Below are positions 27,401 to 38,637 of a stretch of 64,000 nt of DNA, one piece after another. The position numbers and the translations under genes are program-made. The DNA is taken from NCBI GenBank assembly GCA_004026145.2, contig CP034975.1:873898-937897 (forward strand). The letters are read 5' to 3'. The stretch comes from Takifugu bimaculatus. Lineage: Eukaryota; Chordata; Actinopteri; Tetraodontiformes; Tetraodontidae. Numbering within the stretch: position 1 is the stretch's first letter; each line of letters begins with the position of its first letter. The notes beneath the pieces were generated by a model. It had not been told where the DNA came from, did no database searches, and saw only the letters and a list, made by a program, of their open reading frames with translations.

Positions 27401-30400
27401 CAGAATGTATAAAGGAAACTCATCGTGATTTCAACCATTAGAAGCAGATTTACTCCTCTGTGCACACAGCTTCAATGTTCACTAGGAGTGTGTCAGCTGT
27501 AGGGCAGGAGGAGCAGAGCACATGATCACTAGAGGGGTGTTTCGTGGTTTTTCACATCAATGATCTGTGAGTAATCTTTAAATTTACATAATTTCCTGCT
27601 TTATATGCTTTCATGGTGCTACATTTTACACTCGGCAGCTGGCTTGAGTTTTGCCCCTCTTTTAAAAGCTGATCGAAGATACACTGTATACAAGAGGTTT
27701 CCATCAGGTCTGATCAGCTCAGCACTGACTGACACAGCTTCCCTTTAAATAGGTTGTACTCAACATGAGCTTTGATTCTCTGGGTAAAGCCCACAAACAC
27801 TGAGCGAAGAGCTGTGGATTAGCTCTCGCACAAATAATGTGTCCTGTAATCATTTGTGGATACACTCATAAAGAAACATGTTCACCATCTTACTATCCTT
27901 TTTTGTAGGCAAACACTCTAATACATTATTGTGCTAATATTGTGCATTTCTTGCTTCTGATTTAACTGGGTTATTTTTTGTTACCTGGCCATAGGAAGAT
28001 GCTTCGTTGCTGGTGCTGGGCGGAGCCTCTCTCTTCACCTCAGGAGCTGTCTCTGGGACACGGACCCTAACAAAGTTAATGACGTGGTGCAGATTGGAGA
28101 GGAGGTTGGTGCCAGGGAACCAGCTGTCATGGCAATGCTCCTCAATGCAAGGCTCCTGGAACCAGTAAAAACCAGTAAGAGTAGGTGTACACTGTGAATA
28201 ATGACAGCAGCTTTGACCTAAGGCGATCTATCAAACCTCATCCTCCTTGTGGTCTTGAATTTGGTTGTCCAAGCCCAACTCGATGAGGTACAGCACCATG
28301 CACAGAACATGCTCAGACATGTTCTGATGATCCATCCATATCTAAAATTGCACAAAAGATTCATCCCAGTATAATTATGCCAGTATAAAACAATCACATT
28401 CTGAGCAATGCTTTTGTCTTTTTGGAGCAACATATTGCACCATCAAAATGAGACACTTCCTTTTGTGTCTGTATCGTGTTTTACCTCAGCACCAATTAAT
28501 TGCTTGTTATTCTAAATTGTGTAGCAATTTCAGATAGCAAGAACAGGCGTTTCTAATTTATTTCAAGGGCTGAATTGACATGCAAATGCTGTGCTGTAGT
28601 AGATGCTGAAAAGGTCACCTTGTAAAGAAGTGTAAATATCACAATGTGCAGCGTCTTGCAATGCAACAGCTTGATAAGGCCTTTGTAACATGGATGAAGA
28701 AGAGTCCTTTCCTTGTAAGGGGGCCATGGGTTGCCAGTGTGGATACCAGACTGTTTCAAACTAAATTACCATCAAAAAAGAACAACTGGTCAGAACATCC
28801 AGTAAAAAGAATACGATACATCAGAAAAGAAGGTGCAGCTACTACCAGTACATATCCAACACAGTTTAATTTTCCAAAAAGCAATATAAAGAGTATAACT
28901 GAAGGTAGATGGAGGGACATCATGCATTATTCTGTCCAAAAAGGCTTTATTCAATGCATTAGAAAAGCCACCTTGCAGAACAGCCGATCACTCTATTACT
29001 GATGATGAGAGCATTATTGTATAAACGTTGGGCCAGGCCTGACAGGCAATCTATCATATTCAAACTCCAAAACATGAGGCGCCATCAGGGCAGCTTGTAA
29101 CAGCTTCAGTGTTTGAAAGAGAAAGAAAAGTCTAACTTCCCTCGGCCTTATAACACCAGAAATGGTTTTAGGGGGAGGGGAAAGCATATTTTAAGTGTGA
29201 AAAGTACAATTAAGTAGATTGGGGATGCAATGATATTTTTAATTATGCTACACCAAAGACGACCAGACCAAAATCCCATTATAAATAAGTTATCTACTCA
29301 ACCTACCATTTCAAACAGGCACTCGCTGAGGGACTATTTCATTATAATTAGCAGCTACATTCCAGTGACCTTCAAGAAAATGAATGCTGGGGTATCTTCT
29401 TCAGAGACACATTTGTCTTGGGAGATGTCTGCGCCAAACAAGAAAAACTTCCCCAATTCTATTACAAATTAAGAGTGTAACATTGATTTTTCCTCAACAA
29501 CAAAAGTAATTGGATTTAACTTTACTCGGTACCTGGTAGACATTGAAGTTCTTGCTCTTAAATCACTAAAAGGTGACTTAGCAGAAAGACACCCAAATCA
29601 AAAAAGTAAAAATTTTGGCCTAAAAGAAACCTTTAAACTTGAGGCCCCATGTTTTAACTTACAAAGCTGCGTATCTGTCCATGGCTGACTGGACATCACG
29701 TCGATAGACTGTTCTGAGGACAACCATGATGGGGTCAAACTCTTTCTCCCACACTTCCGCTAGATGTGGAAAAAGAGACAGCTGTTCGGAAACCTCATAT
29801 ATACAATGAAACTGCCCGGGCTCTTCTTTTATCCTTTGTGTTTTAAGTGGTCCAAGCCCGCCACCAAGTGGCCAACTGAGGACGAATCATGTGAACCAAA
29901 CAAAAGCAGCTTATTTGAACCTCAATTTCTGATTTTACCATCTGGATATAAGTTTGGGTTCAACTACTATTACTGTGGTTTGTTAGAGTAAAACAACTGA
30001 ACTAACACAAGAAAAGCAACAATCAATTCTTTGAATATAAAGGTGATTTGTCAATTAAAAATACAAGTGGACAGCAGTACATAAAAAACAACTGATTCTA
30101 TTGTAAAGTGTAGCAAAATTAAGACTCAGTTCTGAAATTATTCTATTACCAAATTTTGATATTCGAGAGCATTTTTACAGCACTTCCTACTCCATACCTT
30201 TAGGAGTATACATTCCTTGTTGCATTGAGCCTCCTGGCTCAAACACAGGTGCTTTGAAATCAGCCACAGCAGAGAGCATCTCCTCAAAACTACAAGCCCC
30301 AGGCACAATGCCGCTCTTTGGGTTAGGATTCTCAGGAATCTAGTGAAAAAATGGTCAAAGAAAAACAGGAAAAGCAGACTACTGTGACTCTAACTTATAA

Positions 30401-33400
30401 AGAGTAAGGTAACTTAAAGATCTAAAGTTAAAGGATACGAGGTCTAACAGTGCGCTGTGTGTACGATCATTCATACACAGCTGCGAGACCATCTCGGCTC
30501 GCAGGATCTCATCATCCGTCATCCCTGTTGGTGAGAACCATAAAATAAATGTAAATATAACCTGAGGAAGGTTAGAACCTTAACTTAAATACCAGACAGC
30601 AGAACTCAGGGAGGAGGTTGAGGGAATATCAATGTGGCTCTAATAATTTAAAAGTACATCCATCTTATTTGAAGGATTGACTTGGTTTGACCCAGTGCTT
30701 CAACAGTTCCTACAATGCACCACCCTCCCCTTAAAGTATAGCATGCTAAACATTATAGCAGTAAATTACTGTGCAACATTTTTTAATTGACAGATTGTGT
30801 CCCATAATAAACAATCTACCTAAATGAATGCGAAGGCTGGTCAATATAACCAGGAAGGTCAGCGCTCCTTCGAGCATCGGCCTCTCTTGCTCCGAGTCCA
30901 ACACAGCATTCTGATGCTGAGAAGCCATCGTTAGCAGGTCCACCACTTTGAACCTGCATAGTAGATGAATATTTAATGCACCTAAACAGTTAAAGAAAAA
31001 AAAAAAAAGGAAAAATTGAAAATAAATAGAGCTCACCTCTCAAAAACACTTGAGATAAAGTAGTCAGGATCTAGTCTTGATGCACAAACCTGCAAGAAAA
31101 ATCCTAAATGTAATTTTGGTACTGTGATTTGAAATTAAAGTAAACCCTAAATGCAAACCTGGAGCAAATAGATGTCAGGGTCAATCATGGAGTTACAAAA
31201 GTGGGACTGCACATAGGTCATCGCCTGCCCTTTGATCTGCAAACCATTCCTGACCCACATGTTGCTGTGGATCTCTGACAGACATGCCTACAGCAACACA
31301 CATTAATACTTGGTTACAAGAGGGCTACAAACCTAGAAGAGAGTGACTAACAGCATTGACCTTTGCAAATATAATACCTGGATTTGCAGTGGATGGACCA
31401 TAATCTTCATCAACATCTCCTGGTCAGGCAGGAGGCTATCGAGGTCCAGACCTTGGCACTTTACAGCCTGTCAACACACTGACAATTAACCCTGGGCACA
31501 AGCCATAATTAATAGGACACATCTTAATAGAGGAAATCTCTGATTTACCTTACTGAGGAACATGGCATAGTAGCGATGCAGCGGCAGGTGAAATGTGACT
31601 TGATTTGGAGCAGGCTGTGAAGGACAGAGTCACTATGAGAAACCATTTAAAAAGCTTACAACAAACCAAATTTAGAAATTTACCTCATCAATGAAGCCTA
31701 TGGCATCGAACCAGATCTGCAGAGTCTCCAAGCAGTAGCGCACCACAGTTTTAGTGTATTCCTGCGTCTCCTGTTTGGAGATAGTTTTACATGTAGTTTC
31801 CATTAACGATGAAAGATTGACAGCAGAGTACACAGAAAATGTGGTTAAGCTGATGACGGCACTGGCAGGGCTTACTTTGACTTTGCAGTGTGTTAAAAGA
31901 CCCCACATTGGTTGTGCACAGGCCTCCAGCTCTGCTGCAAATGCTGCATAGTATGTCTGAGACTCAAATTCCACGTGTTCGTTCAACTCCCGTTTATTCA
32001 AGTTCATACCTATCGGCAGTGAAATATTTCAAATTTAGACAAAAATGTCTGCAGTGTTAATGTTCAAACATTCATTTTCATGTTTAGGAGAAGAGGGATA
32101 AAACACGGTTAAAGGTTCACATTTTATTGAAAATAACTATGCTGCAAAACTGCATACAACTGTGACACTTGTGGATATAACGTCAGCAAGAAGATACTCA
32201 AGCTCACTGTGCAGGGATGTTATTTTTAGGGCTGTGGTCGAGAACACAAAATGAACAGCACCAAACAGAATGGTAACTGTAACTGTAACTGGTAACTGTT
32301 TGACTTCAGATCCCTTTAACTTACGGATTCTGACCATGCAGCTCAACCTCTACTAATACTCTGACAAAGCAAGATTATTTTGAATTGCATTTAATTGCAT
32401 TTCTAGAAGCCGACATCACCAAAAGAGTCCAATAAAAGAAGTAGCAGCATTATTTGAGGACGGCTTTTGTGGCTGACTAACTGGTTACAGGAACAAATAT
32501 TAATAATACAATGAATAAATTAAATTACCCATAAATATACCCCAAATTATAGCTCACATTTGTAATTTTGAACTAAAATAATGAGAACGTGTTCCAATTG
32601 GATCTGTTCACAAGGATTTGTTGTAAAGGCCATTTTAGGTTGAAATGTTTTTGAGTGAGCGCATCCAAACGTTGCTTCCATTAGCGTGTAAAAGGGCCAA
32701 ATCTGTTGGAACACACACACTCCAACAATAACTTACCCTGGAAAAACGACACGAAGCTCATCCAGAGCATCAACAATGAATGGTCCTCCAGGAACTTTTT
32801 TGCAACGCTTTGGTGTGAGAGGATATTAATAAAATCACTAACTAACGGCCAGTAAGTGTTGTTCTTCAGCAAAGCCTCGCTGCAGTTCACCACAACATGG
32901 CGGCTGTTCTCTTCATCTAAGGGGAAAAATAGAAATTAATAACTTGGCCGACAATACGAGTTTAACTCGCTCAACAGTCTCATGCTGCTCACTTGGCATG
33001 TGGAGACTAAAACGATACCACATCAACCATCTTTTTGCAAATTATACCATTTGAAGACAAGAGTGATGAAACAGGCTCAGTTAATAGACCCAGTTTTATT
33101 CTAATTCTGACTACTTACCCTGAAGCTCACTTTTAATAAGGCAACTCTCCATCATATACAGGAGGACTGTGACCATGATGTCCAGCAGCTGGCACTCCTC
33201 TGTCACATGTCGAGCCAACTCCTCATTGCTGAACAGCTGCACACTGATATGTACAATGCGGTTGGACATGGTGTCCGACTCGTGGCTCTTCATCAGTGTT
33301 TTCATAATAAATGCATAGTGCTGGACAAATGTTTTTGTAAAGGTGATCTAGAAGGACAAAAAGAGGAATAATATTTAGTCTGAAATGTGGAGTAACCGTT

Positions 33401-35889
33401 AACTTTCAACTACAAATCACATGTGAGAGCCAAAGTGGCAACTACAACTATAAATAATAGGAAATATGAAAAAGGACCAAAGTACTTTAACAAATATTAG
33501 CAAAGGAAGAGAAAAATACCTTGTAATCTTGATCTGGCAACATATTTAATAAGAATGTTACCATCTTCTGAGGAAACTCATATTTTATAGTCCAAAACAG
33601 CAGCTCCTCCAGAAAGCACTTATGCTTTAATGACTCAATAATACATGGGTCTGAAGGCATTTACAAAGAAAACATGATTAGTAACCTTAACATGCAACAC
33701 GGAGGGCAGCAGCTCCTGAAAGTCATTTACCTTTGGTATTGCTGCTCAGTTTAACCCTTTTCCTCTGGCCGACAGACTGTCCACCATCTTGGTCCTCCTG
33801 GGAGAAAATAACAATTTTAAATCAAGAAATTAACAAAATGTCCATCAATTACAGTATAAGGATAAACAAAAGACATAGTTTACACTTAATATGCTGTGTG
33901 TTTCTAGCTTATACCTCTTTATTAGATCCTTCTGGGCTTCCTGGTGTAGTTGTTCCTAAATAATAAATGAAAAATAAAAGTATTAGATATGACATGTGAA
34001 ATAACTATGCATCATCTTATGTGCCAGAGTAATCGCACCTAACAGGACCATTGCTCCTGCACCACCTTCAGCACCAGCGGCAACATCACCTGTGGCAACC
34101 TGGGTTTTTTCCTCCACAGACACAAGACCTGAATTCTTCAAAGCTGATAAATATTTGTCGTAGTTCTTTTTAGCATACAAATTCTCTTCTTGGCCTGTAG
34201 AATTAAGCACAGAATTCAAATTAATATTCATATGTGCCCAATTTATTTTATTAAACAATTAAAATGCACCGTAAAACCAGCCCACACATTTACTGTGGTT
34301 TTTGGCAACACCAGTTTACTCATAACTATATATTTCCACATGTGGAGTACAGTACAGCTGATTTTACCCATGCACAACTCCTTAAATGCTTGTTGATTTG
34401 TCAAGATCTTTGTCATCACAGTCCTCATTGCTCCCCCCATCTTTGTGAGCTCCTCCAAGAATGTGATCTGAGGTTCCAGCTGCTGCAAGACTTTCTGGAG
34501 ATCTCGCTCAGATGAGCTGTCTGGTAAGGCAAGATAAGAAATTTTCGTCAACAAATTGACATGTGTGCATGCTGACATCCTGTATAAACATGGGAATTTG
34601 AGTGTGTGCATCATAAGCCATTTAAAACTAAATAGGACATACACATGGTAAATAAAACATCACAATAAATTAAAGAAATAATTTCAACTTGATTAATGAG
34701 ACAAGGTCACACTTGGCTCCCAGAAATTGGACTACTTTCAGGAATAGCTTCACCTGGCTCAACGTATCCATCCCTCAGATACTGGATGATACACATTATA
34801 AAGCGAGGAAGAACCATCTCAGACATCAAGAGAAGGTCTCGAGGTATTGAGGGGACATTTTCTCCTGTCCTCAACCGATGCCGTCTACAAAATCTGTCAA
34901 AACACAAAAGCAAACCATCAATGTTTCAGACCACTCACCGTCCACCTGCTTTTTAAAATAAAAATGTCACTCTGTGTGGGTAGATTTTGACCTTTCTTCT
35001 AAACTGTACATTGTGGATAATAATAGTGAAGACGTGAGATTTGACGGTGATTGAGCTGTAGGAGAGATGCAATTCTCAAGTCATTTAGATAAAAATAGTA
35101 ATCAAGTAACTGCTAAACATCAGCAGTTGGGGAGACCGCGTCCACATTTCCACCAAATAGATCTATAGAATCTATAGATGCATAGAGATTACAGCGTCTA
35201 AACCGAGAAAGAACGACTGGCTAAGCCTCTAACCAGAGCTGCTTAGTGGGAGGTTTGCTAAATAAATGACAGAGCAGAATGATGTTGAAACGCTTGCCAC
35301 CTGGCAGTAATTCCTATATTTCTAGTAGAATTGTGTGTCACAAAACAGAACAAATTCTGAAATTACACTATCCCCCCCACTTCGCACAAGACCTGTCAAA
35401 ACACAACTGGCTATCATTTTAGCACAGTCAGTTTGGCTAGCAGCTAGCCTGGACTTACCCACTCTCTCGCATGACATTACTGTCTCCACAATCACAGGCC
35501 CCGCCAGCCTGGCTCCGAAACATGTTGAAATCATGGCCCGTGTGGTCTCCGTTATTAAAACATTCAGCACACAGTGACATGCACGGGGAGATGCCGCACG
35601 TCCGACAGCGATATGCTACGAAATTAGCCGTCCAAACCAAGCCGCACAGAGTCGCGTTGTCATAGGACCGGACCGTTTTGCAGAACTCCTCGAAACCTTC
35701 GCCTCCTGCAATCAGACATTTACACCAGTCAAGAGCTTCTGTGTCCGTCGCTGGTTTTTCGGGATTTAGAACGGAGTCGAGCAGCTCTTGAAGTTGTCGG
35801 ACACCGGAGCTATTGTCAGTCCGATTTAAGTCTGCCTTTAAATGGGCAGCAGTAGCTTTCTTATCCCGGCGTAGCAGCGACGCCGCCAT
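11723..35889 (-). CDS. ubr3: E3 ubiquitin-protein ligase UBR3
   Basis: UBR3 is a large E3 ligase with a UBR-type zinc finger and a RING, acting in the cytoplasm. I joined 39 minus-strand exons; their lengths sum to 5532 nt, exactly 1844 codons (1843 aa), against about 1888 aa recalled for human, which I also recall as having 39 coding exons. Exons 1-20: 35459-35889, 34754-34893, 34368-34520, 34039-34194, 33915-33955, 33731-33797, 33520-33650, 33119-33347, 32737-32916, 31876-32009, 31684-31770, 31549-31614, 31378-31467, 31159-31287, 31037-31089, 30820-30953, 30439-30524, 30198-30339, 29663-29759, 28619-28760. Exons 21-39: 28237-28341, 27985-28155, 25533-25978, 24578-24666, 23139-23288, 22651-22784, 22094-22204, 21768-21968, 21504-21640, 19280-19365, 17436-17541, 15972-16072, 15076-15200, 13701-13808, 13390-13515, 13092-13271, 12269-12478, 12041-12180, 11723-11840. 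Two ATGs stand in tandem (35892 and 35889); the second matches the family start. The least conserved join is exon 31-32. Confidence 0.96.
13861..13896. repeat. Interstitial telomere-like repeat (CCCTAA-type)
   Basis: About six units of CCCTAA or close variants lie in the ubr3 intron between exons 33 and 34. Tracts of this kind are relics of telomerase-mediated break repair or slippage. It is too short to be a functional telomere. Confidence 0.85.
17542..19279. other. Large ubr3 intron (exons 30-31)
   Basis: This 1.7-kb intron holds the CCAGG minisatellite and otherwise AT-rich unique-looking sequence. I see no nested gene, structured RNA or recognisable transposon. Confidence 0.5.
17676..17725. 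repeat. CCAGG pentanucleotide minisatellite
   Basis: Eight perfect CCAGG units followed by two imperfect ones. Open frames across it encode a repetitive Gly/Leu/Ala/Trp/Pro peptide that is an artefact of the repeat. Confidence 0.9.
19366..21503. other. Largest ubr3 intron (exons 29-30)
   Basis: A 2.1-kb intron. A segment near 20262-20340 begins CCAGTGTTGGGTAAG and continues with alternating TAAT/GTTACT words. This resembles a degraded copy of a repeat common in fish genomes, but I cannot name the family. No coding exon is visible on either strand. Confidence 0.4.
21768..23288 (-). other. ubr3: ubr3 exons 25-28: interrupted RING finger
   Basis: The RING ligands are spread over four exons: CVIC in exon 25 (23139-23288), a long acidic/basic spacer in exon 26 (22651-22784), CGHTLHIDC in exon 27 (22094-22204) and CPLC in exon 28 (21768-21968). 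About 85-90 residues separate the first Cys pair from the central CGH, much longer than in a usual RING. The central and last pairs are highly conserved, so the domain should still recruit an E2. Confidence 0.88.
24393..24543. repeat. Mixed AGT/AGC trinucleotide repeat
   Basis: About 150 bp of interleaved AGT and AGC units, only about 35 bp downstream of the ubr3 exon 24 donor. In the ubr3 transcript it reads as CUA/CUG-type repeats. Long Ser or Thr/Ala open frames here come from the repeat and are not genes. Confidence 0.93.
25979..27984. other. Large ubr3 intron (exons 22-23)
   Basis: A 2.0-kb AT-rich intron. I see no exon, structured RNA or clear repeat in it. Confidence 0.5.
34754..35889 (-). 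other. ubr3: ubr3 exons 1-2: UBR-box zinc finger
   Basis: Exon 1 and the start of exon 2 encode the UBR box. Cys/His ligands are visible in CRTCGISPCMSLCAECF, in the HTGH stretch, in ACDCGD and in the FCRRH that follows the splice. In other UBR proteins this fold reads destabilising N-termini. UBR3 is reported not to bind classical N-degrons. The N-terminal 90 or so residues before the box are shorter than the Ala/Gly-rich human leader. Confidence 0.9.
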
Positions 35890-36095
35890 CATGCACTCTG
35901 GCTTGTCCACAAATTTATTTTTGTTGTCTTGTTTCCATGCTCTCGGATTTTCTCGCGATATTCATCGGCTCACGTTTAAACGGCTAAAAGAGATTCACGT
36001 TACTATTACCGGTACTATTATCATTTTATTCATTTTGGTTGCATATGCTTATTTCCTGATTAAAAATTAAATAAAATATTATGTATATTAAACTA

Positions 36096-36344
36096 GTGTC
36101 ACTGTGTGGATAACTTTTAGACCCAACTGTATGAGTCCATTAATAAAGTAATGCAATGCTTTCATGGAGTATTTTTTCTTCTTATTATTATTATTTAAAA
36201 GTATTGATTATAAATGTTAAAAAAAATGGAGCAAATTTGATGGGACTATTCCAATAATGTTGCACGGCAATATATAAACAAGTTACCTAGATAATAACCA
36301 TTTAAATACATATGATTGTAATTATTATTAAAGCTATAGAATAT
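36096..36344 (+). repeat. Dispersed repeat, copy A
   Basis: This segment is clearly similar to 42971-43239 in the same orientation, sharing long words such as AGACCCAACTGTATGAGT and AACAAGTTACCTAGATAATA. Copy B carries an extra stretch of about 30 bp in the middle. Copy A runs straight into a microsatellite. I do not recognise the family; there is no coding potential. Confidence 0.85.
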
Positions 36345-36350
36345 AGCTAC

Positions 36351-36422
36351 AGACCGACCGACCGACCGACCGACAGACCGACAGACCGACAGACAGACAG
36401 ACAGACAGACAGATAGATAGAT

Positions 36423-36505
<83 letters not shown>
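36351..36505. repeat. Compound tetranucleotide microsatellite
   Basis: The array changes unit stepwise from ACCG to GACA to GATA and ends in about 20 GAAA units. It abuts the 3' end of dispersed repeat copy A in the ubr3/mettl5 start region. Confidence 0.95.
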
Positions 36506-37009
36506 GGATCTTATGCTGCTTCTGCTGTACTCGATTTATTCACAAATGAGGAGAGTTAAAGCAAAAGATTTGGTCATACTGGCATTTAAATAACCATGAG
36601 CTCCACTATCTGTAACAAATACATTCTTTGTTTTACCAAATAAAGGGAAACCTATAAAACTAATCCTACCAAGATTAGAAGGGAAAAAACATACAAGAAA
36701 ATTCATTTGCTATAATTCCTTGCCCTTTGTGGAAGACCGGTGTCTTTCTGTTTGGTGTTTTTATTTCTGTCTTTTTGTTCAATTCATGTTTTATTGTATA
36801 TTATCAAACTGTAAAGGTGGTTGACATGTGCCATCTGTCAGTATAATGCAAGTGGAACACTTGACGTTACAGCTGTGAAAGCCGGATCATTTTGGCTGAT
36901 GCACACAACATGACGGAAATCGCGCGGTCTTGGGTCTTGTTTATACATTTCAGCTAAAATCGACCCGGGCTGTCACACAATAAAAAGCATCAGTGATTAT
37001 TATATAAGA

Positions 37010-38547
37010 ATGAAATTAAAAGAATTGGAGAGTTGCTTACAGCAAGTGGACGTCTTTGAAGAGCCCAAAATTCTCTTTGAGCAATATCCAACCAGTCCTC
37101 ACATTGCTGGTGATGACCACAGGTGAACATACAGTAGTTTTTATGTTCCCTACGTTTAATAACGCTGTGATTTTCTCCCCCCAGCATGCATGCTCTATAC
37201 GATCCAGAGTACGTTTGATGATATTAAAGGTAAAGTTGTAGCCGATCTGGGATGTGGCTGTGGAGTCCTAAGCATCGGAGCTGCGATTCTTGGTGCGGGG
37301 TAAGAACGTCTGTCATTCCAATATTTGCAGGCATATTGACAGTTTTTTTGTTTTGTTTTTGCTAACGTCCTTTCCGTTTCCTCGTCGCTTTCAGCTTCTG
37401 TGTGGGTTTTGATATTGACGATGACGCCCTTGAAATATTTAGGAGCAATGCCGAAGAGTTTGAGATTTCTAACGTCGATCTGGTCCAAAGTGACCTCTGC
37501 TCTCTGCAGCCAGAAGCTTATGCACACAAGTTTGACACGGTTATTATGAATCCGCCTTTTGGTACAAAGCACAATCAAGGTGAGGAGAGCACAGTACAAA
37601 CGAACTCGCTGAAATTAGTATTTAATAGTATTGATTCTTCCTTGTAGTGTCTAAAGTTTTCTTCATTTAAGGTATGGACATGAAGTTTCTGCGAACAGCT
37701 TTAACAATGGCCCAGACTTCAGTGTACTCGCTTCATAAAACATCAACTCGAGAAGTGAGTTCAATTTCATTAACTTAGCATTTGCCATTGAAATGGAGCT
37801 GAAAATAATTTAATGTTTTTCTGGAATAAGGGATGCTTTAAGACTTCCTAGTCATCACTATCATTATATTTGTGTTGTCAACCTGTCAATTTGCTTAAGT
37901 TTATGTTGCATTCGACCACACGTTAAATTCAAACACAGCATAGCAAATCTACAGTATGTATCTAAAAGGAATTCAAGCGATTTCATGTCTGATTACAGCA
38001 CATACAAAAGAAAGCTAATGACTGGGGAGTAAAGATGGAAGTAATAGCAGGCAAGTACACAGTATAAGACTTTAACATATAAAACAACCATCAGACACTG
38101 ACTATGAAACCTTTGCAGAGCTCAGATATGATTTACCAGCATCTTACAAGTTCCACAAAAAGAAATCGGTAAGCTAATACACACCTTACTTGTCCTGGTC
38201 AAAATCAACAGTGAACTTTTATACATTTTTAGAAATGTTTTATTTTCTATTCACATATGCAAACGTAAAAATAGCAAAGCACATGTTCTCACTTCAATGT
38301 AGTCAATAAAGTGACGGATTCTGTCACAGTTCCAACAAAACAATGACAATTTGGGTGAAATTAAAATGACTTCCAGAGCAGGTATGTTGATCAGGATGTT
38401 ACTTTAACAAAAGTACTGAGGGAAAAAGTAATGGATGCAAAATAAGAGCAATATGCAGAGACTTGATAGCACAAAACTGATAAGTAATTTTTTTTCCCCC
38501 TCTAGGTTGACATAGAGGTCGACTTCATACGGTTCTCACATACCTGA
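37010..38547 (+). CDS. mettl5: 18S rRNA m6A methyltransferase METTL5
   Basis: METTL5, with its partner TRMT112, methylates one adenosine (m6A1832) in 18S rRNA. Seven exons: 37010-37109, 37185-37299, 37395-37579, 37672-37754, 37999-38050, 38119-38168, 38506-38547, summing to 627 nt (208 aa; human about 209). Visible motifs are the SAM-binding DLGCGCGVLS, the acidic VGFDIDDDALEIF strand and the catalytic NPPFGT. The C-terminus reads KFHKKKSVDIEVDFIRFS. The intron after 38050 has a GC rather than a GT donor. The gene starts head to head with ubr3 and ends tail to tail with ssb. Confidence 0.96.
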
Positions 38548-38590
38548 CACTCTCCCTGGAATGGAATAACTCTGCATTTCCAATGTTTTC

Positions 38591-38596
38591 AATAAA
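38591..38596 (+). terminator. mettl5: mettl5 poly(A) signal AATAAA
   Basis: A canonical AATAAA lies 44 bp after the mettl5 stop and is followed by A-rich sequence. It is only about 40 bp from the ssb stop on the other strand, so the two 3' UTRs must touch or overlap. Confidence 0.75.
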
Positions 38597-38637
38597 TGCT
38601 TAAAAAAAGAAAAAAAAACCCTGTCAGGACCTTCTAA

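Larger units (their letters stand above)
35890..37009. promoter_or_regulatory. Shared start region of ubr3 and mettl5
   Basis: ubr3 (-) and mettl5 (+) start head to head 1.1 kb apart, so both promoters must lie here. The ubr3 start sits in a GC-rich ATGGCGGCG context. The rest is AT-rich and occupied by a dispersed repeat (36096-36344) and a compound tetranucleotide microsatellite (36351-36505), leaving about 500 bp of unique sequence next to mettl5. No TATA box can be assigned. Confidence 0.6.
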
